From: Thinopyrum elongatum
Lineage: Eukaryota; Streptophyta; Magnoliopsida; Poales; Poaceae
Length of the DNA: 64,000 bases
Assembly: GCA_011799875.1 (NCBI GenBank)
Contig: CM022302.1
Coordinates: 304,865,048 to 304,929,047, forward strand
Direction of reading: 5' to 3'
The position numbers and the translations under genes are program-made. Shown one piece after another: positions 46,887 to 57,089 of the stretch. A model generated the notes under the pieces. The model did no database searches. It saw only the letters and a list, made by a program, of their open reading frames with translations, and was not told the origin of the DNA. Within the stretch, counting starts at the first letter, position 1. Each line of letters starts with the position of its first letter.

Positions 46887-47044
46887 CTCCCTCTGTTCCT
46901 AAATATAAGTCTTTGTAGAGATTCCACTATGGGTCACATACGGGTGTATACAGATACATTTTTGAGTGTAGATTCACTCATTTTGCTCTGTATGTAGTCC
47001 ATGGAGGAATCTCTACAAAGACTTATATTTAGGAACGGAGAGAG
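46887..47044 (+). mobile_element. Stowaway MITE, 158 bp
   Basis: It starts CTCCCTCTGTTCCTAAATAT and ends in the inverse (ATATTTAGGAACGGAGAGAG). TA target duplications lie at 46885-46886 and 47045-47046. Inner arms also pair (TCTTTGTAGAGATTCCA). Stowaway MITEs are mobilised by Tc1/mariner transposases. It inserted into the 640-bp repeat. Confidence 0.95.
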
Positions 47045-47415
47045 TACTTATTAAAGAAGAACAGAAGAGGAACATGCTAAAGAAGAGCAAGCAGATTTTG
47101 GATAATAAAATGTTCGTTGTCCACACATGATGAACCAGAGAGCATAAAGAATGCAGCTCCCTGCTGTGTCTCTATATGTGGCGCACATGCTTTTCGAAAG
47201 TAAAGTGGGAACATGAGCTGACCAATTAAACGTTCTCTGTTTTAGTAATATCAGCATCATATAAAATTCGTATTTGAGCAACAAAGTTTGGAATTATGAG
47301 TTGCATGTTGTTTAGCTTGATGGGTTGAGGAGCAGTGCTAGCACGTCTCCAAGCACATAGGATGATGGTACACTGAATATAAAGGGAATGTCTACATGCA
47401 AGTCGCCTGACTATC

Positions 47416-47814
47416 GTCATTTGGGTCAGTCGACCATTTCAGGCGGTTGGATGAAGATCCTACGTCTCCTAACCCTTCTTCTTCCTCGCCTCTTTTTCTT
47501 CCACTATAGACCACCGCACGGGCCGCCGGCTGAACCACTGGCCCCCGCCCTCCACTGAACCGCCCACCACCTCCAGTCTTCCGCCGCCCCCGACCATCCC
47601 TCTAACCAACCCCACCCCCCAGCCCCCCACCCACGTCGAGTTTTGCCTCCGGCGATGCCCCACCATAGCCCAACGATAGCCCCCCACAACCACTGTCCCC
47701 ACCCGAACCCCTAAGATAGATAATGGGGCAGCCCTTCGGCGAGCCCCTTCCTTCCCTCCAGCAAACTCCCAAAAATGGACTGACCCCAATTTGAAATTCA
47801 GTCGACTGTCATTT
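47416..47814. mobile_element. GC-rich TIR element, copy 1
   Basis: The left end CATTTGGGTCAGTCGAC and right-side words TGGACTGACCCCAATTTG and CAGTCGACTG frame about 390 bp of C-rich DNA (CCGCCxxC runs). It is colinear with 56714-57089: both have CACCGCAC/CCGCCGGC-like blocks then TAAGATAGAT(A/C)ATGGG. The right border is ambiguous between 47793 and 47814. The superfamily is not identified. Confidence 0.6.
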
Positions 47815-47900
47815 AAGCTAATGTGGAATATAAGAGGGGAAAACCATAAGCATTGCGAGTATAGTGGTGAGCGTGCCATGGCAGATCTGAAGGTGCAAAC

Positions 47901-48011
47901 CGGACAAAGGCAACTTCGCAACCAATGTTTGGTTTCAACTAACAAGTAAGATTCTAAGTGATGGACAAGAAATCACAGTAAAGTAGTGGCGATCTATTTT
48001 CTTGCTGAGAT
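47901..48011. other. No gene seen
   Basis: Short spacer between the repeat array and the 5' exon region of gene A. Confidence 0.3.
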
Positions 48012-48465
48012 AAATAACTTGAGTAGATACGAAAGAGTACCGCCTTTGGTGTGGCGTCGTGTAAGCATCTGATGAGGCGTTGAGGGTGCTGCGGTAGTGG
48101 TGGCTATCGGCGGCGTGGAAGCAGATCTAGGAGGACAGATGGTGGCGGCGAGGGAAATATCCTGGCGCGGTGGACAAGATGGTCATACGAGCGTCCACGG
48201 CAAGGTGGATGACGGAGCGGATGAAGCGAGAGGACGCGATGCAAGGATCCTGGTCCGAAGCCGTGGATGAGAGAGGTCGATCTCTTGTAATGGACGACAG
48301 CGTCGGGGTATCAGCTCCGGCATGGTGGAGGAGGACGGCGCTGGATGGGGTTGCGGACGGAGGAGACTGCGGTAGAGAGGGTGTTTTGGCGCCCACGGAG
48401 TACAAATGGGGAAATGGAGGGAGAGAGGTAGGGGGAACCATGTCTTCAGGGCGCGCTTGTCTCAA
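48012..48465 (-). pseudogene. CACTA-associated gene A, GC-rich 5' exon
   Basis: The minus strand gives a Ser/Pro/Thr-rich start (MVPPTSLPPFPHLYSVGAKT) and a segment SSRFIRSVIHLAVDARMTIL, then a TAG at 48127, and a donor-like GCG/GTACTC at about 48041. It is much richer in GC than its surroundings. A similarly built region exists at 53480-53999. I infer that it is the first exon of gene A, whose later exons are at 45466 and below; no transcript is known to me. Confidence 0.35.
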
Positions 48466-48674
48466 ATGCGAGGAAATCTACAAACTTAGCCCCCGTTTAA
48501 TATTTCCTACATCACAGCAATATTAGTCAGTTGGGGATAGGACGGTAATCTCGCATACACCGAATATTTGCCGACGGAGATTTCCGCCGAGGAGAGTTTG
48601 TTTTGGCGCCCACCGTGTATGAATCAGGGAGGTGAGAGGCGATTTCGGCTGAGGAGAAACTGTGTTTTGGCGCC
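48384..48674. promoter_or_regulatory. Three E2F-like TTTTGGCGCC motifs
   Basis: TTTTGGCGCC occurs at 48384-48393, 48601-48610 and 48665-48674. Each is followed by CA(C/T)(C/G)(G/A)-type text and GTATGAAT/GTACAAAT with GGGAGGTGAGAGG nearby; the last two lie in a 64-bp tandem repeat. The plant E2F consensus is TTTSSCGC. They lie at and upstream of the gene A 5' exon. Confidence 0.6.
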
Positions 48675-49339
48675 CATCGTGTATGAATTCGGGGAGGTGA
48701 GAGGCGGAGGCAGTTATGTCACATTTGAGTGAAATTACAAGACTACCCCTATCGAAACCTATAGAAATAGAGCCGATAGGCTTTGCGTGTCAGGGATAGG
48801 CAGTAATTTCCATCTCAAAGATTTTGGTTTCGGGCGGTTAATGTGAGTTTCCCCGCTTCCTTCAAATTTTTGCAGAAAAAGAGTGCGCATTTACCATGCC
48901 AACTCAATTCGAATCCATCTTGTATTTTTTTTCGGGCAGGATCCATTTCGTATTTGAATACAAATCTATATACATCATTTTTTTATATATACTTTCAAAA
49001 GCACAACAAAGAATTCTGCTCCTTTATATATAAAATATGATTTACAAATGCAATGATCTCAAAATCATAAGGTTAAATTCAAATTTTTGAAACCAAATTA
49101 TGTTTGACATTGAATTCAAAATTTTGAAACCAATTTATGTTCAGCTCAAATGTATGGATCAGTAGTATCAATATATTAAATAACATACACGCACGCAAAT
49201 TCAAATTAGTATGCATGTTTGATAGATCAAATTTTGGTTCGAGTATGAATTACATGTATCATCATCTGGAATTCAAATATTTGAATCCCTTTTATGTTGA
49301 CATGTTCTATGCACACAACTAAATATTTGAATCTCCTTT
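48675..49339. other. AT-rich DNA, no gene
   Basis: A repeated word AATTCAAA(A)TTTT(T)GAAACCAA(A)TTATGTT occurs twice at about 49075-49140. No domain is seen. Confidence 0.5.
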
Positions 49340-50122
49340 CAATCCCATCTCTCTCTAGGTCTCTCTCGTGTGCTCCTTCATGTAGATATCACTCTCTTTT
49401 CTCCATCTCACCCGCACGCTCACTACATGCTTCTCAGTTTTTTGCAAACACGGTCTATCATTGTCTCCCTCGAGAAGTGTCACACACGCACACACACTCT
49501 CTCTCTTCATAGATTACACGAATTTCATTATCTCTCACGTCTCTATCATTCTCTGGTATCACTATAGCTACCTAAGCTTTCTTTTTCACCGCCACACACA
49601 CACACTCTCGCTCGTCTTTCACTTTGCCTTTCTCTCCAGGGTTCTCTCACGCACCCTATATCTTTCTAGATATGACTCCTACCACTAAAATTACTCTCTC
49701 CTGCACACACATCATTTGTTGAGGTCTCCTTTCCGTCTTCATCTCCGTTCTAGAAATGACATTATTCATTTGTTTACCGATCAGACAAACTCTCCCCCCC
49801 TCTCTCACTCACTCACACACACGCAGCTCCAGCTTTGGATCCCCCTACCGACTACCATCCCTCTCACACACACACAAAACTCTCGCTTTCGCACCCTTGA
49901 CTCGTATCTCTCTCACAAACATTGATCGACGAGCCTCTAGATAGGTTTATCCATCCACCGCACACTTTCGCTCCTTGTATCTATGTAGATTTTTCGTCCC
50001 TTCTTGAGACACGCCCTCTCGATCATGCACACACACACTATCGCCTCATTTTATGGTAATACCTCTCGCACACACACTCTTCGTGTCTTTGTCACACATG
50101 CACTCTACCCTCCTCCTCTCTC

Positions 50123-50155
<33 letters not shown>

Positions 50156-50160
50156 TGGGC
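49340..50160 (+). repeat. CT/CA-rich low-complexity block
   Basis: Runs of CTCTCT and CACACA dominate, including CTCTCTCTCTCTCTCTCACACACACACACA at about 50125-50155 (a compound microsatellite). ORFs across it are by-products of base composition. Confidence 0.9.
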
Positions 50161-50340
50161 TTTTTACAACAATATCCCACTTCTCGAATCTTGAAACCAA
50201 CCACATTCCTCCCTTATCTCATCAAAATAGCCAAAGGAATATATTTTGAGTGAAACATAAGATATTTTTAGTGATATATGTATATCAAAACTAGACTGTT
50301 TTCTATCAAATTGGTGAATATGTATTACTCTACTTTGGAT

Positions 50341-50368
50341 GCGTTGCAACGCACTAGCACATTGCTAG
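50341..50368 (+). mobile_element. Helitron-type 3' end
   Basis: The palindrome GCGTTGCAACGC (50341-50352) followed 12 bases later by CTAG and then a T fits plant Helitron 3' ends (hairpin, then CTRR next to T). The 5' end (TC after A) was not located; the CT/CA-rich block may lie inside the element. Confidence 0.55.
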
Positions 50369-50778
50369 TTATTACAGGATTATTTTTTGGACACCAGACA
50401 AACGCTGGAGTACATATACGAAGATAAGAGGCGCACGCACACAGTCGGTCTCTCGTTGTCTCGCACACATGAGAGTTACGTAAGGCATGGTAAACAAATA
50501 AACCCATAGGTGCACGATTGCTGCATGCGCGGTTACCGGGTACGTGGTGGAGCGCACCTTTGTAGGAATAGCCAGTTCGCGTAATAATTTGATCCGTAAG
50601 AGTTGATGGTCAGGCACCACAGGTGAATGACCTGGAGGTGGTGGCTCGCCAGTCGCCACTGATCGAGTTGCCACATTTAAAATATCATTTTTTAGCGGGG
50701 TAAGAGTTTCCGATTTTCAATGGCACGTTATACTAGTTTTTAGAACGATTGGTATGGAGAGAAAATGGAATTCATCAC
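50369..50778. other. No gene seen
   Basis: Mixed-composition DNA with no repeat or domain recognised. Confidence 0.4.
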
Positions 50779-50910
50779 TACTACCTCTATCCTGGTTTAC
50801 AAGTCCCCATCGTATTTTGGGTCAAATTTTGTCCACGAATTTTACTTGTAAAAAATGAATGGAAAATGAGATTTTGTTATACCCAAACAAAAGAGGACCG
50901 GAGGGAGTGA
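50779..50910. mobile_element. Stowaway-like MITE remnant, internally deleted
   Basis: The left end CTACCTCTATCCTGGTTTAC and right end GAGGACCGGAGGGAG are imperfect inverses. The CAAATTTTG word of the same family as 1494-1599 is present. The internal part is shortened. Confidence 0.65.
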
Positions 50911-51142
50911 TTGCTCTAACACGGACGCGACCTCTCATAGCGTAGGCATTGAACCGGCGCGCCGGCCAAGAGGGCCCCACTCGCTGCACACCAAGCTGAA
51001 TACGCCTCCTTGCCGCATGCAACTGGCTTCAGACTGCCCCGCCTACCTCCATTGAATCCGCGCGTGTGCCGGCAACATGTCCTTCCGCGAGCCGGCCAGC
51101 ATTTTAGAACACAACGCCGGTTGGCTCCTCTTGTCTACCTCG

Positions 51143-51160
51143 CTATTTAAATGAGGCCAG
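51143..51160 (+). promoter_or_regulatory. TATA-like promoter of the 51282 ORF
   Basis: CTATTTAAATGAGGCC lies about 130 bp before the ATG, after a GC-rich stretch. The spacing suits a plant TATA box with a pyrimidine-rich leader. Confidence 0.4.
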
Positions 51161-51281
51161 GCACCTGGCAAGAACCGCACCACACCGCCGCTCCCCATAT
51201 CCTCCTTGCACAATTTTCTCCACACTCTCCATAGCATCCGGTGAGCAGGAAGACGAGTTCTCCGACATAAAAGCCGGCTGG

Positions 51282-51593
51282 GTGCCCCGACGAGACAGGC
51301 AACTCGCTGCCCCACCTCCCTCCCCGCCCCAGGGTGTCAGTACCATGAGCGAGGCTGCAGGCGGGCAAGCGGAGGAGCAAGCCGCCGCTCCAAGCTGGCC
51401 CCTGGTGCATCCACTAGACGCTCCAAGACTACTCGGAGAGGAGTGGCCAGTTGTTGCACGCCGGCACGCGGGGGACCATAGCGGCCAGTGCACCGTGGTT
51501 GGCCGCGCCATCCGACGCAAACATTGGCGGAACTGCGGCATGCTGGCGGAGGTGGCCAACACGTCCGTGGCCATCGCCGACACCGAGGAATAG
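51282..51593 (+). CDS. Small hypothetical protein (103 aa), possible gene or captured gene fragment
   Basis: It starts MPRRDRQLAAPPPSPPQGVS and continues with a helical Ala/Glu-rich part (EAAGGQAEEQAAAPSWPLVH), then HAGDHSGQCTVVGRAIRRKH. The GC content, the TATA-like site at 51148 and the leader make this the most gene-like plus-strand stretch in the 40-57 kb region. I recognise no domain. The frame opens upstream as well, so the ATG choice is by position only. It could be a truncated copy of a larger gene carried by a transposon. Confidence 0.4.
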   Translation: MPRRDRQLAAPPPSPPQGVSTMSEAAGGQAEEQAAAPSWPLVHPLDAPRLLGEEWPVVARRHAGDHSGQCTVVGRAIRRKHWRNCGMLAEVANTSVAIADTEE

Positions 51594-52154
51594 TAGACCA
51601 CGGGAGCCGCCGCCGCTCGGAACACACGAATGCTACGACCACCGCGTCGCCGTCATAGACACACAGTGTGTTGCCCTATTTGGCTCAAAACATCATGGAC
51701 CCCAGCCGCGCCCGACATTAGAAATTATACCTGCTTCTAGAAGTTATTCGCGTTTAGTCAAAAACTGTCCAAAAAATAATTAATTACGTATGGTCTTGAC
51801 TTGTTGTGCTCGCACTGGTAGTAGGAACTAGAGTTTTTTCTTTATTTATAACTCTCCTCACATTTTTTTGGCTTTGAAGTGAATCATGGTTGTGGACATT
51901 ATCTATGAATGTGCAGATATCTGTGAACATGAGTTTGATGTGGAAGTTGAACTTGGAATGTTGGTCTTGAGTGTGAACTATACCATGTCCAATGGTCCGT
52001 CTATTATTGTTCGAAAAGTAATGGCTATTATTACATGACCCGAAAAAAAATATATTTTGTGCCACATCTAGGCATCACAGACTTACATACATCTCAATAG
52101 ATGCACGGACATCACAACAAGCATGATGACTGGATAAACATTTGAACCTAGCTA
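51594..52154. other. No gene seen; possible 3' flank
   Basis: The GC-rich part (to about 51720) could be 3' sequence of the 51282 ORF; the rest is AT-rich without repeats. Confidence 0.35.
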
Positions 52155-52529
52155 TTATGAATGAAAATTTGTATTGACAATAGCTTTAGATAGCAGGAGA
52201 CGCCTAGCATGCTCTGCCTCTGCTAGCTTCTTTCTGGCTTCTTCCATCTCTTCTTTGGCTTGGGTGAAGAGAGCATCTGATTGCTCTTTTCGCTTCTTCT
52301 GGAACTCAGCTACATTCTCAAGGGTTGTTGCATGCTTTGTTTCAGCCTTTACTAGAGCAACGAGGACACGAACACTTGACGACTCCACCTGGCTTGTGAG
52401 TAATCCAGCATCATATGGGAATTTGCACCTTGTGTCTAATCCGACATCATTAGGGAAATGGCACCTTGTGGGTAATCCATCCTCATTTTGGAAATATGAT
52501 CTCCAGGGAGTTTGTAGGCACGTTTGACT
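52155..52529 (-). CDS. CACTA-associated gene B, terminal exon (coiled coil)
   Basis: The exon has a short repeat (DGLPTRCHFPND then VGLDTRCKFPYD) followed by a strong coiled-coil prediction by eye: KAETKHATTLENVAEFQKKR and FTQAKEEMEEARKKLAEAEH. It ends NTNFHS and a stop. Architecture (variable start, then coiled coil at the C-terminus) matches the terminal exon of gene A, with weak residue similarity. The upstream acceptor near 52529 is uncertain. Confidence 0.5.
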   Translation of the reverse strand, partial: SQTCLQTPWRSYFQNEDGLPTRCHFPNDVGLDTRCKFPYDAGLLTSQVESSSVRVLVALVKAETKHATTLENVAEFQKKRKEQSDALFTQAKEEMEEARKKLAEAEHARRLLLSKAIVNTNFHS

Positions 52530-52935
52530 GACTAGCTTCAACACTAAATTACAAAAGATTCATCCTACGACATGGTGGGTCCACTGAGTAAATTGAGATC
52601 CTACAAATGATTGAGAGCCTAATCAAGTGTACAGGAAATTGTTTGTCTCGCCTATTATTGTTTAATAATCTGCCACACTGCTGGATTGCATGTCAAGAAC
52701 CCTAGCCAAGCAGACAACATGGTTTGACGCTGCATTTGGCTCGGGGCTTGCCCAGGGCCTGGTCTGGTCGTGTGTTCACTACTGCTGCCAGACACATACC
52801 ATGTCAAAGTAAAAAAAATGGTCAAAAGAGGGGGCTCCCTCTGATTTCATTAACGAAACCATCAAGGACACACAAAACATCTACCACTGCTAGTCAGGTT
52901 CTCAATGTCAAAGAAATTGAAAGGTTGTAACTTAC

Positions 52936-53031
52936 CAAAGCTCGCTTTTCAGGTTCGGTGCAGCTCCTCTTTAACTTGCGATGTTCCTTGAAGATGTCCC
53001 CAACATCCCGTATTTGGTCTTCATTGCTCCT
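52936..53031 (-). CDS. CACTA-associated gene B, internal exon
   Basis: This 96-base exon, in frame, lies between an acceptor (GCGAACATGCAG) and a strong donor (CTTTG/GTAAGT). It encodes 32 residues, charged (DVGDIFKEHRKLKRSCTEPE). Confidence 0.5.
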
Positions 53032-53449
53032 CTGCATGTTCGCATTCATAGTTTTAAAATCTCAACATGGCAAGAAAAATATAGTAATACTCACGCATCT
53101 TGTGGGCAACATTAAAGCACTCATCTGCCATGTTAGCATGAGTGATTTTTATTATCCTACTATGTGGCTCTTCAACTTTGCTAGAACTATGTTGTGGTTT
53201 CATTTTAAGTGAATAGAACAGGGGGTCACCTCCCTACTATTCTAAAAAACTTTCCATCATTTCCGACACTACTGGTTACAAATGAAGAACCTACCCAAGC
53301 ACAGCACAATACAGGAGCGGCGCACAACTACAAGATAATATTCTGTTGGACAATACAAGCTATAACCAATTACTTTTACTGGAACAATAGCAGCCAGGAA
53401 ATTAGAAGGGTGGGTATGAACATAATCGGAACTGCACACATACTGCTTA

Positions 53450-53999
53450 GAGAATCAATATACACATTACCAATCGAGGAGGAGTACGAAGGTCGCGGCG
53501 GCGTCTGTGCATCTTGGTCGGCAATAGGAGTTAGTTCATTATCGATGACGGTGGTGCTGCTGTGCTTGGCGTCGGCTTCCGGGAATCAGATCCAAGACCG
53601 TGGAAGACGGCGCTGCGGAAGTGGCTCCATGTACGATGGCGACGGCGGACCGACTCCAGTGCGGCGTACGACGTCGTCGATGAGGCAGATGCGATGTGGT
53701 GGACGAGTGCGCCGATGAAGAAGGGGAGAGGCACGAAGGGAAGGTGCTGCGGTGCCGTGGAGAAGTCTATTTTGCGGTGGGGATAGAAAATGGGGAGTAA
53801 TGAGGAGTACTCTGGGTGCCGGGGTGGGGTTGGATGGTTGGGGTGAATGTGAAGTTACCAAAACAGCCCCCGACCAACCAGCATCCGTCGGCCTATTTGA
53901 CCAAGGGTATGATGGTAACTTTGCATTTGTCGAATCTGAGTCGCGGGAGATTTCGATGGAAGCGGGAGATTTTGCCGCCGACCTGAACATTTGTAACAC
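53450..53999 (-). pseudogene. CACTA-associated gene B, GC-rich 5' exon
   Basis: The minus strand carries overlapping open frames; the one leading to the donor (CCTCGATTG/GTAATG, about 53470) reads TVIDNELTPIADQDAQTPPR after an in-frame stop. Upstream frames are Pro/Ser/Arg-rich. Position and composition parallel the 5' exon of gene A at 48012-48465. The true start is not resolved. Confidence 0.35.
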
Positions 54000-54071
54000 T
54001 GTACTAGTACTCCCTGCTCCCGGTCTGGCATGTTGGGTGATTGGGCTGAGCAGCTAGGAGTACTACTAGTA

Positions 54072-54329
54072 CTCGCTCCGATTTTATTTACTCTGCACAT
54101 TAGTTTTGACTAAAGTCATACTTCCTAAAGTTTGACCAAGTTTATAGAAAAAAATATAAACATTTACCATAACAAATCTGTATGATGTGAAAGTACATTC
54201 AATAATGAATCTAATTGTGTTGATTTGTTATTGCATATGTTAATATTTTTGTTTATAAACTTTGTCAGAGTTTACAAAACTTGACTTTGACCAGTGCTAA
54301 TACGCGGACTTAAATAAAAACGAAGGGAG
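54072..54329 (+). mobile_element. Stowaway MITE, 258 bp
   Basis: The ends CTCGCTCCGATTTTATTTA and TAAATAAAAACGAAGGGAG are inverse. TA lies on both sides (54070-54071, 54330-54331). The inner arms also pair (TTTGACTAAAGTCA with TTGACTTTGACCAG, TAGTTTTGAC). Confidence 0.95.
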
Positions 54330-54332
54330 TAC

Positions 54333-54639
54333 ACATCTGTTTTCTTAGTTTGTCGTGCCATTAATTTTTTGTTGTAATTGTGAAATAAATATATTAAGCT
54401 ATTGACTTCGAATGTAATGGTTTGTACAATTCAATATTTAGAATCGTTGTTGAATTCCAAGATGAATACCAGGTCTACAGTACTTCACAATATGCTCGAA
54501 CTCACATAATCCAACTCAAATGAAAATCTAAATGCATTTCATAGTTATTAATTTGTTGGATAGAACAAAACCAACCATAACTCTACATGATCCGGTCTAA
54601 AGCAATTTTCAGAACACATCCCAATGTGTGAATGAAACG
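54333..54639. other. AT-rich DNA, no gene
   Basis: Nothing recognised. Confidence 0.4.
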
Positions 54640-55660
54640 TAGAGAGTTTGTGGAGATGCATGGAACAATGGTGGGAGAGAGATGCATGCGCTCAACACAC
54701 TGGATATACACCCAGTGGAAGAAAGAGAGAGAGGACGGGAAAGGTTGTATATATATGTGGGCGAGAGAGTAGGAGAGAGAGAGAGAGAGAGGAAGTGTGT
54801 GAGAGAGGGATGTATACAGAGGAAGAAGTTAGGTCTGTGAGTAAGATAAAGACATGTAATATATAGGGTGTGAGATGCATGTGCATCGAGATTTTGTACA
54901 TGTGGAAGGAAAAGAGACAAAAGGTTTGATGAGAGAGCTCAAAAGAACATGGAATAGAGGGGAATCTTGTGGGTTGAGGGATTGATAATTTTGTGCGGCA
55001 GGGATCGACAGGGAGAAAGAGGGGGGGAGGAGTTACTCAGCCGTCGCCACATCATCATGCTTCCAAATTGCCCCGCGGTCTCTAGTGCGGTCTGGTCGTC
55101 GTCTTCGTTCTTCCCGATGCCCTCCTTGAAGATCAAAGTGGTGTGCATGTGGGGGTGCAGATAAGCACAAGCGACAGGGGTCGCTCTATAACCTTGGATG
55201 GGGATGGATAGCGTGGTGTGTGTGGGGGGGTGGGGGTTGTGTGTGTCAAATATTGAGAGAAATCAAACCTATGGAGAGAATGTGTGTGCATAGTGAGCAT
55301 GCGAGAGAGGCTAATGGTGCGAGACAGATACATCATGTGCATCAATGTTTAAGCAATATAGAGACATCGTGTGTGGGATACAAAGATAGGACTATGGGGA
55401 GTGTGTTTGCTAGGCAAAGAGACATAGCGAGAGATAAATATGTGTGTGTGTGGTACATGGTGTGTATGTGACAGAGAGGTACATGCATGCCAAATAGGGT
55501 TTTCATGAAGATATTGTGTGTGTGAGATAGAGAGCGATTTAAGGGCCTTGAGGCGGCAGGGGCTGGGTGAGGGTGTCAAAATGTGTGCGTTGATGCATGT
55601 GTTACATGCGATTGTGTGAGGGACGGTCGAATCGAGAGAGATGGTTGTTGTGTTACGGAT
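54640..55660 (-). repeat. GA/GT-rich low-complexity block
   Basis: GAGAGA and TGTGTG runs dominate the plus strand, so the minus strand looks like the CT/CA block at 49340-50160. AGAGAGAGAGAGAGAGAG is at about 54774-54792. Confidence 0.85.
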
Positions 55661-55900
55661 GCTCCTCTCTCTCTCTCTCACACACACACGCACGCACACA
55701 AAAAACACAAATAGAAGACCGTTCTCTCATGTATACACAACATCTCGGTATATCTCTATGTCTCACTCATACTGATCATTTGCACGTTCACCCCTCTCAA
55801 TGACTATCCCACACACACACACAGTCTCCACATTGCCCTTCCGCGACAACACACATGTAGGCACATACACGCGTTCTCTCTTCGTTCCACACACATAATC
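55661..55900 (+). repeat. CT/CA-rich block, polarity reversed
   Basis: At about 55661 the base skew flips from GA/GT to CT/CA (CTCTCTCTCTCTCTCACACA at 55664-55683). Confidence 0.8.
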
Positions 55901-56713
55901 TCTATTAATTTTTTTGTAGGGGGAACCTAAAATGCCCAAATCCAAATAATCATAAACCGAAGCTAAATACAAATATATGGAAATATTGTAGCATGAGGAA
56001 CTTTTCCATCAAAAAGAAGTAGAGTAATATTCGAGGATTGTTTTCACACACACAAAATGGTTCGGTCGATGTCCTTCCAGCGCGACACCATGACACACCT
56101 TTCGATCGACAGCGCGGCCACGGTGCACGCACTTGCACAGGATTCCGTATTGATGTTGTGCTAACTAATGTGGTGTATAGGCACGGCCGCGATGCACGCG
56201 CTTGCACATGATTACGTGTACTAGTACGGTGTTCTTTTAAGTTTGACCAACCCTATAACCAAGATCCCATAAGCGCACTCATCAATATGCCGCCGCCGCC
56301 GTTCATGCGTACAGTCGCTGAGTACTGTACGGTGCAGTACTATCACTGCCATGTGGGACCCGGCCCCACATGTCATCCTCACTATAGCACCGTACGGTAC
56401 TGCAGAGGATCTGAACCCCTCACGTTGTCTGTAGTCCCTCCTTGCGATGAAGCCACGCCACCAAGCACACGAGCAGGTCGAGCCGCGTCTATGCCCGCAG
56501 CTTACGAAGAGGAGGAGGAGGAGCGCGTGCTCCAGCACGCCGACGAGGAGGAGCTAGCGTGTCATTGGTGTCTCTGCCCGCGCGAAGGAGGCTCGCATGG
56601 TGGCTGTCACGGCGGAAGCCAGTCGCGCCCGCGCTGAGCCCGCAAACCGGGTGCGGACGTGGAATCTACCCTCGAGACCTTCAATGCCACATGGATCATG
56701 CAATCTAAAGGAA
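55901..56713. other. No gene recognised; short direct repeat
   Basis: GCGGCCACGGTGCACGCACTTGCACA (about 56113) recurs as CGGCCGCGATGCACGCGCTTGCACA at about 56184, 72 bp away. GC-rich ORFs on both strands at 56221-56640 have no domain. Confidence 0.45.
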
Positions 56714-57089
56714 CAATTTGGGTCAGTCGACTCTTGTGGGCCGTTGGATGCAACATGGACGGCTAGAAGGGCTTCTTCAACCTCTGAAAATGATGCACTG
56801 TTCATCTTCTCTCTCAACCATTGAGCCGCCAGCCCGCCACAGGCCTAACCGCCTGCCGCCACCCCACCCTCCCCGGAACCGCCTGCCACCGCCATGCTCC
56901 CCCCACCCCCGCCATCCGTTTAACCGTGGGCACGATCCATTTTTTCCGACGAACTGCATTCCACACCCAACAGTCATAAGATAGATCATGGGCACCCTGC
57001 CACCCTAATATAGATACTGGGGTAGCTTCTCTGCCGTCTTCTTCCTTCGTTCCGTTGAACTTCTTTCACAAATCGACTGACCCAAATTG
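56714..57089. mobile_element. GC-rich TIR element, copy 2 (376 bp)
   Basis: Perfect 17-bp inverted termini CAATTTGGGTCAGTCGA / TCGACTGACCCAAATTG bound a C-rich interior colinear with 47416-47814. There is no coding capacity, so it is MITE-like. Superfamily and target duplication are not clear. Confidence 0.8.

Larger units (their letters stand above)
45730..47900. repeat. ~640-bp tandem array, about 2.7 diverged copies
   Basis: Units recur with the same order of words: TGGAA(A/T)TATGA, GTAGTTTCGCTTGAAGGATGG/TTGTTTAGCTTTAAAGGGTGG, CTACGCAGAT, CATTTCCTGGATATTA, ATAGACCTGT and TTATTAAAGAAGAACAG. Anchors at about 45848, 46495 and 47290 give periods of 647 and 795; removing the 160-bp MITE and its duplication from the second gives about 635. 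The last copy is broken by a second insertion at 47416-47814 and resumes at about 47815. Confidence 0.85.

Noticed and set aside
49294..50253. ORFs encoding Ser/His/Thr repeats
   Set aside because: Translation of CT/CA microsatellites.
53486..53999. Plus-strand ORFs 53209-53718 and 53562-53786 as genes
   Set aside because: Overlap with the minus-strand exon that has a splice donor; no plus-strand domain.
56221..56640. GC-rich ORFs on both strands as a gene
   Set aside because: Neither frame shows a domain or splice context; kept only as unassigned sequence.
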